Positions 50,134 to 62,379 of a DNA stretch of 64,000 bases are shown in pieces. Source of the DNA: Citrus sinensis (lineage: Eukaryota > Streptophyta > Magnoliopsida > Sapindales > Rutaceae); contig NC_068562.1 of assembly GCF_022201045.2 (NCBI RefSeq), positions 682,001 to 746,000 on the forward strand, written 5' to 3'. The notes under the pieces are model-generated. The model made no database searches. It had not been told where the DNA came from and was given only the letters and a program-made list of their open reading frames with translations. Made by a program: the position numbers and the translations under genes. Position 1 is the stretch's first letter; each line of letters starts with the position of its first letter.

Positions 50134-53100
50134 TTTTGCACATGGAAAGATTTGGTCTTGAAGCTTTTCTGTGTTTCCAAAGGTTTGTTTTGAAGAAATG
50201 GAGCAGGAAGGTGACCTTGTTTCGACACAGTAACAGAAACAGCTAAGCTTGTATCGTGTTTGTCATTTAAAACTTGTAGTGTTTACAGATAGAACCACCC
50301 GTATATATATATATATATATTTATTTATTTATTTAACTGAGAGAAGAGTTGGGGGTTCTTATTAAAAGATGGAAATCATTTGTTGTTTTAAGAAAAAGTT
50401 TAAGGTGCAAGGTGATGAGGCTTTAAGGGTAAAACAGATGAGGTTTGTCGGAATATGAATGAGACAAACTGATACTGGTAAGTCCCATGCTTACATCTTT
50501 GTTACTTTAAAGCCTCTCAAAGCTCAAAGCAAAGCATGCAGGAGAATGCAGCCATTAGGTTGATTTTATTTTGTATTCTTCTTTAACACACTCATAAATC
50601 CATTAACATGTTGACAGTGCTTGTAACAATTCAATGGAGTGAGTTTACTTTCATGACCCTTTTCCTGTTGTGACCTTAAAAGCCAAGGTCTCTTCATTTA
50701 CTCATTTGCCAAATATAGAGCAGATTTTGCAAGTCTTAGCAGAGATTTGCGCTTGGTAAGCCTGTGACTGATATGGAAAAGGAGAAACCAGTGACGTCCC
50801 TTTGCTTTGTTGTTTTGTAACCATTAAAAAATAAATAAAATAAACCCATCTCACGCTCTCCAATGATCATGCAATCCACTGCCTTTGTCAATTCCAAACA
50901 ACTACATAAGCATGAGTGGATTTTCAGCCTTTTTGGTTAGTAACGTAGGACTTACTGGAAAATCGGTAATCGGTAGGAGCTGATAAAACGGGTCGTTGGT
51001 TAGTATTCATGTTGTGTTAAATTGAGGTGGAACGAAACATGACTTGTTTAATAATTGTGTTAAAATATTAAAATTTAAACTCGATACGAAAAATAAACAG
51101 ATTATTTAATAACTTATTTATTATCTATATAGTTACCAAAATTTACATCAAATATTTACTTTTTTATATACACACATACCAAAATATTATACATTTATAC
51201 TATTGAAATTTTAATTATATAGATGTAAATAATATTAAATATCGATATCATAAAATATATATGTCTACCAATATTTTTCACATTTATACTATTGAAGTTC
51301 TAAATCTATATAAAATTTTATAAATGAAATACTATATATATGTCCATCCTTCTAAAAAAAGTAAAAAGAAAAAATCATGTTCAATATATGAGTTTTAATG
51401 ATAAGAACCTGGAAATTAATTTAAAATAGAAAATACAATCGTATCATTGGTCATATAAATGGGTTAAGAACTTTAACCCTAACACGACACGGAAAAAATT
51501 GTGTCGACCTGGACTCAACCTATTTAATAGTTGTGTCAAATTTGACGACGCATACCCATTTATTTATGTCATGTTCGTGTCAAATAATTAAATTGTGTCA
51601 AAATTTGCCTGCTCTACTAGTAATAATATCTTGGATGAGGCTATTTCAATCCTAAAAATTCACCTCTACATTTATTTTAAAAAATATATCCATTATTAAA
51701 ATTTTAAAATCTCAAAATCTTGAAATTTTATCTTCCACTAGTTTCTTTCTCTCTCTATCTCATAAGTGTGTTATCTTTTTTACTTTCACATTCTACAAAC
51801 TAAACTCCTATTTTTACGCTCTTTTGGAATTTTTTTTGTACTTTTCTTATTAAATCATAATCTCTATTCCATATTTTCTAAAAATAAGAATTTTTTTCCC
51901 TATTCGCAAGTTTTTGTGGTTGGTAAAAGTTAATTTCCTTTGATATTCGTCAACTTTCATGACTGAAATTTTTTTAGTGATTTTCATCATTGGATGATGG
52001 ATTTTGATCCTCTTAACTTATATGATAGCCTATAACAAAACCAATTATTTGTAGTTTACAATTAAAAGAAAATATATAAAGGAATTAATGAGAATTAAAT
52101 AATTAAGACTGAAAAAAGAAGAAATAATTAATTAATTAATTTTATCAAAAAAATGTTTAATAATAAAATTTATTAATTGAAAAGAATAAAGAGAAACTTG
52201 ATGGATTCAAATAACCTCATCACTCAATAATTATATTTCACCATTTGGTATTCAAATAACCTCATCACTCAATAATTATATTTCACCATTGGGTGAAAAG
52301 AAAGTTCTCATCTACGTAACCTTCCTCTCTTTATTCAGGGAAAGACAACACAGAACCTCAGCCGGAGAATAGGATTTTTGTTAGCTTCAGGTTAGATGCC
52401 CGTGTGGGATTATGGAAACACTCACTCATGAATATGGATATATAGTTACCGATCCGAGAAAATGATTGATCAAACAATAGAGTATATTTATATAATGGCT
52501 TTTGCTAAATTATAATTCATATAACTTATATTGCCCCCCAAAAACATGTAAAAAAAGAGTAATACGGAAGTGGAGTCCGCTTCATTTTTCATGTGACTGT
52601 AAGTACCCTGGCCTCACATAATATGCAAATTTGCATGTGAAATTGTGAAATAGTACGTTAAAATGGAATCTAATCTCAGAGATATGATTATGCAGCTATT
52701 TTAATCAATCTCTTTCACTAAACTTAATCAATAAGATCAATCATTTTATAGTACACCGAGAAACAGACAAGTCTTTGAACTCTGAATTGACAAATCACTC
52801 AGTGCTAGAAACCTAGACATGTGGCGTGGCGCCCTCTAGCTCTAAACTCTACTATGAGCAAATTATGATGTCTATATCCCGGCGAGATTCAGATGTAGGA
52901 GCAAAGCATTGCTTGTACAGACAGCTATCAATATAGCAAATACGAAATGAGACCTAGCAAATTTTAAGGGACTTGCAATTGCAAGTGTCTAAAGTTCGAG
53001 AAATTTTAGAATAGATCAAATGTACTATATCAGTTATATAAAAAATAAATAATGTTACGATACGTGTGTATTTATTTTTAAAAATTATCATGCACGTGGT

Positions 53101-54877
53101 GATTATATTAAATTCAACTACACATATCATGTATGCATTAATTGATTGTAATACATCATAAATATTTTAAAATTTCTCTTAATGCCCACAAGCGAAATTG
53201 ACTATCGTTATCGTTATATATTTTATATCAAGCAAAATTGTACGTAAAACAGAATTTAATATAATAAAACTGGATTGGTCTGCGGAGATTTGTGCGGATG
53301 AATTTGATGAGTGAGGATGATGCATGTCCTTCCCCAGCGTGTGTTAACAGTGTTACAATAGAACTTGCAACAATTGGGAAGGCAATCATAAATGAACAGA
53401 AATGATAGGGAGAGCCGAATTAGATTGTGACCGTGTGAGTGGGGCCTCTCTGTGTTACCGTGGAATTCCAATAGCAATAGCAAATGAGAAAAGGCAAGGA
53501 TGAACGACCCAAACTTGTTCCCCTCCATTTCCTTTTATGCAATCCCTTCCTTTTTAACAAATTTGCTGCTACTTTCTCATTTAAAAGGCAGCCATACTTG
53601 AATCCTCAATCGTACCACAATGGTATAATCAGTTGAGGGTTCTCAAATGCCTCACATGGGGACGGTAGAACTTTCATGTCAACTGAGTTTCAAGGCTCAT
53701 ATCAGATTTGGCATCTGAGTTTTGGGCGCCTTTCTTACCCAGCCAAGTACGGATCTCACCAACTTGCTTTACGTAAATTGTTTATTAAACAATCTAAGGT
53801 ACAATAAAATACTGTTTTGTAATTATACCTTACATACTTTATTCTGCAAATAAATGAAAATTATGATAAATTTATCGACTACAGGTTGGGAATGGACAGC
53901 AAAAGCAACGAAGCAAGTGACCGCTGGTCACAAACAGTCCACACACCCTGACCCTGAGAACCTAACCCAAAGTGGACTAATAAGTAAAAGACAGTAAAAA
54001 TGTAGACTCTCGCCACTTCTATTCACCAGCAACAGCGCCTATGAATAGCACTTTCTTTTCCATTTATCTTGATTCATGATTTGTTTCACATTTACATAAA
54101 AATCCGGGACTTCCCTTTGTATCCAATTTTGAATGGCTCTGATCTGCTCTGACCATTGACGTGAAAGTTTTGCCTAAAGAGAACCTCCATACACAGCCAC
54201 GTTTCACCGTACTTGCATCTCTTCAGGGAGCTCCTTCCTATGGACAAATTGTTAAGTAGATCTTGCATTCCCTAGAAAAATTAAAGGCAACGACAACTCC
54301 AATGGTGTACTTTTTGGCAGCGCCGCTTCAGAAGAGTTCTAAGGTGTCCTATTTCTTGTTAGTTGGCTTAAACTCAATCTTAAACGTGCCAAAAAACATC
54401 TACCAATCTCATTTATTCATTGATCATTCTTTATGAAGAAATAAAAAATAATTAATAATAGCAAAGCAATCAGTCCAATGCAATCCAAATGTGCAACTTA
54501 GAAACAACAGATATAGGGACTTTGATTATCAGGGATATTGTTCAACATAATTTACAAAAACCCAGAAGCTTGAAAATTATTTAAAAAAGGGTAAGAAAGT
54601 AAAATAAATGCGTAGAGAAACTTGCTCTAAGAAAGAACCCTTCAGTGTCACCTTTTTCTTTTACAGCTCTGCTTCCCTGATTCTTTCTTTTCTAGCTCAA
54701 AGTACTCAGAAATTAAATAAAATACAAGTCTTTTAAGTTAAAAAGTGTTACATTGTATATTAAAAAATTAATAAAAGGCTGCACCTTCTGCATCACCTCC
54801 ATATACCAGTTGATATTTTGTAGAAGTTCCAAAATGTTTTCAGCACCAACTACAATTGCATGAAGAACCAGCCCCTT
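50134..54877. other. Intergenic region upstream of the DUF632 gene
   Basis: About 4.7 kb. The first few hundred bases are the DUF632 promoter and leader and include a (TA)n run at about 50302-50320. A 45-bp tandem duplication lies at 52206-52294. A possible old MITE at about 50980-51620 is discussed under rejected items. The last 300 bases or so before 54878 are probably the 3' UTR of the phosphatase gene. No further gene is supported. Confidence 0.5.
52206..52294. repeat. Perfect-looking tandem duplication, two 44-45 bp units
   Basis: The block TTCAAATAACCTCATCACTC continuing to ATTTCACCATT occurs at 52206-52249 and again at 52251-52294, with only one or two differences at the end. Such near-identity suggests a recent slippage or repair event. 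Confidence 0.85.
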
Positions 54878-57800
54878 TTAAGTGGTGCTAAGTTCAACGG
54901 GCGTGGCGCATGGAGCTAAAGTTTTTGAAGGCATGTTAACACCACCCCCTCTCACAGACAAAGACGGGCCTCTGACTGAGCTGGCTCTGCTCACAAGATG
55001 TGAATCAAGAAATACAACAATGACCGTAATGTCATCGTGGAAGTGCCGGCGAACGCCCCGATCAATCTTCTTCAAATCCGAGTATCTCATTTCTCTCTTT
55101 TTCGCAGCTTCCTGCAATGCAGCTTTCACAAGCCTCCTAGCACTTCCCTGATGAAACAAAACAACCCACAGTCAAATTACAATTATTTGCCCACAATTCC
55201 TGATCAAAGAGAAAACCCATATTTGAACTGCATGACCAGCTTGATGCCATTAAGTCTACTAGCCACACAAAGTAAATGTTGTCAATTTATAACTGAATGT
55301 TGCAAACCAGTGCTGTTATAGACTGATAGATATCTTACACTGTGTGGGTGATTTTGGACTATATCAACCGCATCTTGATTGCTAAGATGCTCCCACAGTC
55401 CATCAGAAGCAAATATAAGAAACTGATCAAAAGGTTGAAGTTCATGCGCTGAAATTGATGGTTCAGAACTCAGAATTGGCTTTCTAAAAGGTTCACGAAG
55501 GCGAAATTTCGCATACAAAGGCTCCCTGTTATACTCAGCTTTTTTCAGATACACATCGCCAATAGATCTAGAAACCTGCAAGCAGAGGAGAGCAGCTGGA
55601 ATATTAGAACTCACAATCAATATGCAAATTAGGCCATGTCATAGAACCATGCGCGCCAATTTAGCCTCTGTTAGTGGCAAATTTGAGCAGCCCGTGACAA
55701 GGAGCTCGGCATAAAACTACTTTTACACCATTTAATCAACATATTGGAGAGTCATCTTCAAATGAAAGAAAATTATGCATAGAAACATCAGCAAACAAAA
55801 AACATCAACTCATTATGCACTCCTCTTTTCTAGCAACTATTTGACAACATCATGAATAAAGTTATATGGATTGTCAAAATTCAAAAAGAAGAATGTACAA
55901 AGTCAGGCGTTTCATATCCTCACTTCCAATATGTCATCCCTTTTCAATATGTCATCCTAGTATATCTTCCATTAAATTTTGACCATAAAGTAAACTTCAA
56001 TGCATCCTGTCCAATCACAACCATCATTGCCCTTTAGTTGCCGTCTTGGTCAGCCAATAACACATAGAGAATATAACCATACCTTAACACATTTGTCTCC
56101 CAAACCAGAGAACACATAAATAACAAACTTGTAAATGCATGCTTGATTAGCACAAACTCTTATACCCAAACTAGAGAAGACATAATAACAAACTAGTGAA
56201 AACTTAATTATCACAAACTTTATGCAATTTAGTTTTTACTTTGCAATGAAGCAAAACTGCTGAGATCTTCAAAATTTATTAAAAATATGGATGCAAAAAA
56301 ATAATAACTTTTTTGTTTTGTTAACTCCTATTTTATAGAAATGGCATTACAATAGTTCTAAATCTATCAGGACACTAGCACTAGATTCAATTTATCATTT
56401 GTTTCAAGCAATAAGAACTAATGTACTATCTAACTCTTATGATACCAACATGCTCGTACAAATCTTACTATCTAAATTCCTTCTTCAATGATCTACAACT
56501 ATGTTAAACTATGCAATTTACATCTCTATTTTCCCCCAAGTTCCATATTTCACCATACCTACAGTAACTAATCGTATTATTTCTAAAAAAAGGCAAACTA
56601 GAAGATAATGATATCTATTTACTGTTTTACTTAAATTCACATTCACAATCTCCCCCAGACTGGGCACACTCACTCCTACCCAAGATCGTTGACAATAGGT
56701 CATCATGGTACTCTTCTATTTTCTAATCACAATTTTTTCACAGCCAGTTATCAATGCAGTAACGTGTTTCCTCTTCTCTGTAGCTCACAGGTTGGTAGCT
56801 TCTTATTAAATTAAATTCTTAGGTTTTTTATACTATATACAAATATGACCATCAATATAAGTGTGCTACAGTTAAATATTCTATTTGACTAGTTATAACT
56901 CGCCACACGAAACACCAAATGAATGCTATGAAAAGATAAACATAAAAGAGCAACCAGAAAAAGAACTTGAAAACTGCTACCGTAGAAGCTACAAGTTTAC
57001 CGCTCATCCAGAACCTAACCACCCTTCCGACCCCAGAATACAACCCCCACCACATGACCATCAAATCTCTTTTCTATTTTTTGGATTAAATCAGAGAATG
57101 GAATATCTTACTACTCAATGCCCAGCACAAGCTTACGAAAGAAATAACTGCAGAATCGAATCACATAACCTCTTCCAAATTTTTACTAAAACCTATTTAT
57201 TATGCCCTCCGTGCACCGCCAACCACCGCGGCCGAAATATACTTATCAGACCACTCAGCGTGTCATGTTGCTACCTTACTCCCAAAATCTCTTTTCTATT
57301 TTCGGGATAAAATCAAAGAATGGAATATCTTACTAATCAATGCCCAGTGCAAGCTTAAGAAAGAAATAACAGCAAAATCAAATCACATACCTCTTCCAAA
57401 TTTTTACTAAAACCTATTTACTATGCCCTCCAGGCACCACCAACCCCGCGGCTGTGATATACTTATCAGACCACTCAGTGTGTCAAGTTGCTGACTTACT
57501 CCCAAGAATGGTCCCCTACTTAGATTGTCTCATAAATTAATGTGTTTAGGACCGATGGATATGCAAGATGAAAAGCAATTAGTTGCATCTGGCCTTCTAA
57601 AAGCACCTTAGACCAAAAATCCTGAACCAGCTGAAATTTTACCCAAATTAGGTATAAGACAGTCTCATTTTATGATAAAGGTCAAAGTAGGGCATGGAAA
57701 TCATAGTTTACTACGAGCTGACATGCTAAAAGTATAATTCAAAAGTAAAATTTAGAGAATAGAATGAACTTTAAGGTGATACAGGATATCTGGAAAATAT

Positions 57801-58754
57801 GAGATATATCTAACTTACAGAACATCTCATTGTTTCCACATGGAAGTTACCTGTATCAAGCCTTTCACACGCCAGACATTGTGCTTTAGAACTACAATCT
57901 GTGAGTCATCAGGATGCATAGAGTGCATCTCTTGTCTAACAGATTCGATGCCTACATTATGCTCCGATGAAAGCTGGATGGCAAGCACTTCTCCGGTTGC
58001 CTTGACAAGCCTCCCAAGCACAGCACGAGAATCGCCAAGGTTAGCGATGTAGAGGGTTCCGCAACTGATAACACCAACCAGACAGCAAGATCCAACAGCG
58101 GCTATCTGAGGCTTCATAGGCCATTGTTTAGTTACAAGGGAGAAAAATCCATCTTCCGTAGCTTGATAAGCTTTCTTTATCACGTCCACAGACATGGATT
58201 GCTGCTCTGATGTGAACCCTGGAATTTTTAACCATATTAACCATATCATCAGAAGCAAGAACTATATTCTTGACTGCAACCTTCAAATAATTAGGACATA
58301 AACAACAATAGCCATCAAATTATCCATAAAAAGAGGAACTTCCAGTGTCTTCTTAAGTACTCAAACTTAGCAGCAAGAAAACATTTCAACAGACACTATT
58401 GTGACAAACCCTCCTCTCAAGTTAAGTTTTCTTACTCTTTAGATGCTGAAACAGGTGATCATTGATGTATCGTGAAGTCTCAGGCCCGCCATGGCCATCA
58501 TAGATACCAATAAAAGTACCATAAGGACCAGACTCAAGAGTGCTCAAGGGGCCAGACTCAATCTGGCTCTGGTCCTCAAGCAAATTGTTAGCCTGAACAA
58601 CGGCCATAGAGAATTCACCATTTATGTGTTGCCCATTGTCTTTGTACCAAAGTAGCCCCTCTTGCCGGCCTGCTGTATCCGCACTCGTATGGACATATCG
58701 GTCCGAGGACGGCCGCCAGCAGGCCCTCAGAAAGTTCATCAACCTTGATAACAT
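54878..58754 (-). CDS. Protein phosphatase 2C, clade D-like
   Basis: Four coding exons keep frame: 58754-58436, 58218-57851, 55575-55339 and 55147-54878, giving 397 aa. The N-terminus [20 protein letters not shown] is typical of plant clade D PP2Cs and may be a membrane or nuclear signal. Metal-binding motifs are present: IYDGHGG at residues 84-90, [22 protein letters not shown] and [11 protein letters not shown]. The family removes phosphate from Ser/Thr using Mn/Mg. Clade D members oppose auxin-dependent activation of plasma-membrane H+-ATPase in Arabidopsis, and SAUR proteins inhibit them; applying that here is inference. The second intron (55576-57850) is long and holds a tandem duplication. 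The 5' leader probably contains an intron, because DNA just upstream of the start codon is open and less AT-rich, then turns intron-like. Confidence 0.94.
57063..57505. repeat. Tandem duplication of about 222 bp in a PP2C intron
   Basis: The block at 57063-57284 (AAATCTCTTTTCTATTTT through GACCACTCAGCGTGTCATGT to CTTACTCCC) is repeated at 57285-57505 with about 10 percent differences. Both copies include AATGGAATATCTTACTA and CTCTTCCAAATTTTTACTA. It lies wholly inside the 2.3-kb second intron and has no coding frame shared by both copies. Confidence 0.85.
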
Positions 58755-60878
58755 CCCTCATCTCACCTCAGCCAACAGCCTCCTATTCTTCCACATCCAG
58801 AATTGGATGCAAATACAATTCCTAAAAAAAATCCCACCCAGAATTCTTTCACCTGGAAACCAAAACAACTATCAAAATCAAATTGTAAAAACAATAATCA
58901 CAACATGTTAACCATTAAGCAACTACAGTAAGTTTTAAGCCAAAAAAATGAAATTTAAATGACAAAAACAAAAATCACAACATGTATACTAATAGAATCA
59001 AACCATGATCACAACAGTCAAGCTGCTAAAGTAGTTTTTCAGCAAACAATCTTACTAAACAAATTATATATATATGTATATATATATATGCTCTAAAATC
59101 TAAAACCCTTACGCATTTTTTTTTTTTTTAAATACAGGCATAGCCCAAAACCCTTATGCTCAAACCAACTCTAAAGTATACAAAACAACAAAAATTGAAA
59201 CTTTGTAGCTCAAACAGGAAAGGTCCAATCAAGTTCAGACAAAATTAAGCATATTTACGTGAACAAAATATCAATCACATAAAATAAATAAAACAAACTC
59301 ACGACAAAAAATCAAGCTGGTTGCAGAGTTTCCCGTCAGCTAAAGTGATGAAAACGATGGAGATCTAAATGAAACAGAGCAATACATGCAAGGGTTTAAC
59401 ACCGCTTGATCTATAGATCCACCAAATCACACCGTAGCTTCTGTTTACTTCAAAGCTTCGTGATTTTTTTCTATCTTTTCTATAAAAACTAAATTTTTAA
59501 TTTGAATGAAAAAAAAAAACAAAAGAGATGACACAGAGGGAGATAGAGAGATAAAAATGAAATGATTATAAAGAAATAAAAGAGCTGTGAATGAGAGTGG
59601 CAATTGTGATTGAACAAACGAACTGAAACTATTTTATCTCTCTCTCTTTTTTTTTCTTTTTTTTTTTTTTTAATTTTCCCCTCCCCTTTTTCTCTTTCCC
59701 TTTGAATTGTTTTTTTCAGCAGACAAAACAGAGGCCTATAAAAAAGAAAACGAACATGGATTAAAAGCCAGCAATGCAAAATGGCCAACTGTGGGCTCCA
59801 CCTGTAGCCAAAGAAAGAGAAAGTATAAACACCCAAAATATTTTATTTTTATTTTTGATCCTTAAATAAATCTATTTCCATTTTTGTTTTTCGATTTTGG
59901 ACGCACCCCATTATAATATTAATTTATTTATAACAAGAAAAAAACAAACTGCATACATGAAATTATTTAAAATTATTGTAATCAAGCACGAAATGATGGT
60001 GAAGAAATAGTTAAAATTAGAAAATACGCATTTTATTTGTAATTATGTGTTGTTTTTAAAAAAGTTCTTTCAGAGATATAATGTGTATTCTTATTGATAA
60101 TTAATTACGATATTTAATTAGAGAATTGTAATATTAAATAATTTATGTATAAATTGAGTTAAGCAGGTTAATTTATAGAAAGCATAAATTGAACTCAAGT
60201 ACTCAATCTTGATTTCTTTCTACTTTCATAAATAAGGTGAAAATGGCCCTTAAAATCTATACACTTAGATTTATTGACATCTGAAAGCAATATTTTTCTG
60301 AAAAAGAAAATGTCAAATTTAGAATAATATTTGATGGGCAATTTTTTATTTAAAATAATAAGAACATGGACGTCTTGCGTGTGTTTTTTATCCTTACTGC
60401 TTTTGGCTAACATCTAATGCAAATTTCAAAGATCGGATTACTTTGAAAATAATAATAAATAATAAATTAAAATCAAGTGTGACATGAGTGGCCATGTGTC
60501 CATTTTGTAGCATACAAGATACGTGTCCATATATTCAATAAGCAAGTGGCAGTAATTTCATGAATTGCTGTTGAAAGAACATCTCATGGCAACACACGCG
60601 GCAGCTTGGTTGAAACTTCACTGCTCAATTTAATGACTACATGGAAAATAAAAACAAATATATATAAAAAATATATCAAACACAACATAAGAGTGATTTT
60701 GAGTTTATTAATGGAGCATGGGGTTAGCATTTTCTGGTCGGTATTCGGTCAGACTTTTTTCATTTCAAAAGGGTAGTTTAGAAGATTTTTGAAAAATTAT
60801 AGTGATTTTTCAAATTATATTAAAAAAAATTAATTAATGAGATGAAAAATACACCTAACACTAATCTTTGTTGTCGTC
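58755..60878. other. PP2C leader and upstream region
   Basis: The first 700 bases probably hold a 5'-UTR with an intron. A pyrimidine-rich tract (TC then poly-T) lies at about 59636-59690, in the likely promoter. From about 59830 the DNA is AT-rich intergenic. No other gene is supported. Confidence 0.45.
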
Positions 60879-61128
60879 ATTACCCAAACTTGGGTGATTG
60901 AGAGTATATAAAGCACATCACAATCATTGAGTTACTAAATATACTTCAAGAAAAAAGATGCAAAACTTGGGGTCTAATTTAGATTATTTTGTATTGTTTT
61001 CAACAAACAACGTGATCATTTAATGTAATTAGATATTATTGATTGCTACATGAAAATTATTTATAGTAAATAGAGAATTATTATGCATTCTGATAACATA
61101 TACTCTCAATCACCCAAGTTTGAGTAAT
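60879..61128. mobile_element. MITE with about 31-bp terminal inverted repeats
   Basis: The left end ATTACCCAAACTTGGGTGAT continues GAGAGTATAT. Read in reverse, the right end is ATTACTCAAACTTGGGTGAT continuing GAGAGTATAT, so only one mismatch is evident in 31 bases. The 190-base centre is non-coding. Near-identity of the arms suggests a fairly recent insertion. Weaker similarity extends a few bases outside both ends, so the true ends may be near 60870 and 61137. Confidence 0.7.
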
Positions 61129-61626
61129 CAAGCATTACTATTAAAAAAAAAAAAAAAGTTAATGATTATCATTAAAATAATGCTATCATTAAAATAACTG
61201 TTTAGATAACAATTTCGCCTATCACGCAGAACACGCTGTTATTAAATGACCTCACAATATGCGCGCATCACGAAGAAACGGGAAGTCCCGACGTCACTGA
61301 AATTTCACTCAACTGACCTTCGCCTATCCTATTGGAGGCCGACGTAAACTTAACCCTCCTGACTTCGACTTTGTATTTCCATCTTCAATCACTTATTGAC
61401 AATTTCTCCATCTTCGAGTTCGACAGTTGACTTTCTGTTAATGGATTCCATAAATCGTAAATTGTGTGGATGCCCCCACTATATTCAGGGTTTCGTGACG
61501 ATCACACAGTCTTCAAAGTTGAAATCCAAATGGGAAGCATTTACAAGATAATGGTTTGAAAAAAAAAAAGTTCCGAATTTAATTATTATGCACCAGACCG
61601 TGGTTTCATTGGATCTTCCCGATTAA
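61129..61626. other. Intergenic spacer between two transposon-like elements
   Basis: About 500 bases with a locally higher G+C part (61200-61520). I see no coding frame or RNA gene in it. Confidence 0.45.
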
Positions 61627-61974
61627 GGCTCCGTTTGGTACAGCTTATTAAATAGAGCTTATAGCAGTAGAATTTATACCAATAGAGTTTTTGGATAAAA
61701 AGTCATTGGGTGTTTGGTTGTCAATAAAAAAAATACTTTTGAACCATTAAACTATGTGATATTTTTTATATTATATATATTTAGAAAAACTTTATAACCT
61801 CTACTTCCAAAAGCTCAAATTTTGGGTTTTTCCTAGTAGAGGTAAATTAGCTTATTTAAGCTAAAAAAACTTTACTAAAAAAATAACCAAACACCATAAA
61901 AAATTTTAAAAAGTGCTTATACGATTAAATAAACACTTATGGCTCTTAAATAAGCCATACCAAACAGGCTCTAA
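61627..61974. mobile_element. MITE with GGCTCCGTTTGG-type ends, about 348 bp
   Basis: The left end GGCTCCGTTTGGTACAGCTT and the right end read in reverse (GAGCCTGTTTGGTATGGCTT) agree over about 25 bases with four or five mismatches, followed in both by ATT and A-rich DNA. Ends of this type are common in plant hAT-like MITEs. The 8-bp flanks do not match clearly, so the assignment is by end sequence only. Confidence 0.6.
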
Positions 61975-61998
61975 ATATCTTCAACGAGGCAGATGTTA

Positions 61999-62376
61999 GA
62001 GCATCTCCAAAAGAAACTCTTCAAATAAGATTTTATTACTTATTTGAAAAGCCACATCAATATTTAAACCTCTAAAAAATACTTCAATTAAAATTCTTCA
62101 ATTAAGAAATGATTCTCTCTCTTCAAATTTGGAGAGTTGATTTCTCTCTCTTTAATTCATATTTCATTACTTTTCATTGGAGAAAGAAAGATAAATACTT
62201 TAATTGTTATTGACTTTTTCTTTAAAAAATTAATTATTTGATTAAAATAATATTAATTTATTTATATTTAAATAGTCTTTTGGAGAATATCATATTTTTT
62301 CACCATTCTATTTGCTACATAGGTAAGTAAATAAATATTTGAAGAGTAAATTTTATAGTGAATTTTGGAGATACTC
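61999..62376. mobile_element. Tourist-like (PIF/Harbinger) MITE, 378 bp, with TTA target-site duplication
   Basis: The element begins GAGCATCTCCAAAAG and ends with GGAGATACTC, whose reverse complement is GAGTATCTCC. Subterminal AACTCTTCAAAT and ATTTGAAGAGT extend the match. It is flanked by TTA on both sides (61996-61998 and 62377-62379), the target duplication typical of PIF/Harbinger elements. It lies 25 bases from the previous element. The interior is non-coding and AT-rich. Confidence 0.8.
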
Positions 62377-62379
62377 TTA

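Noticed and set aside
50980-51620. Possible old hAT-type MITE with GTGTCA/TGACAC motifs at both sides
   Set aside because: Motifs recur in both orientations, but the ends align poorly and no target duplication was seen.
53590-53780. Short unique-looking stretch that could be a SINE
   Set aside because: No A- and B-box pair or poly-A tail with matching flanks could be found.
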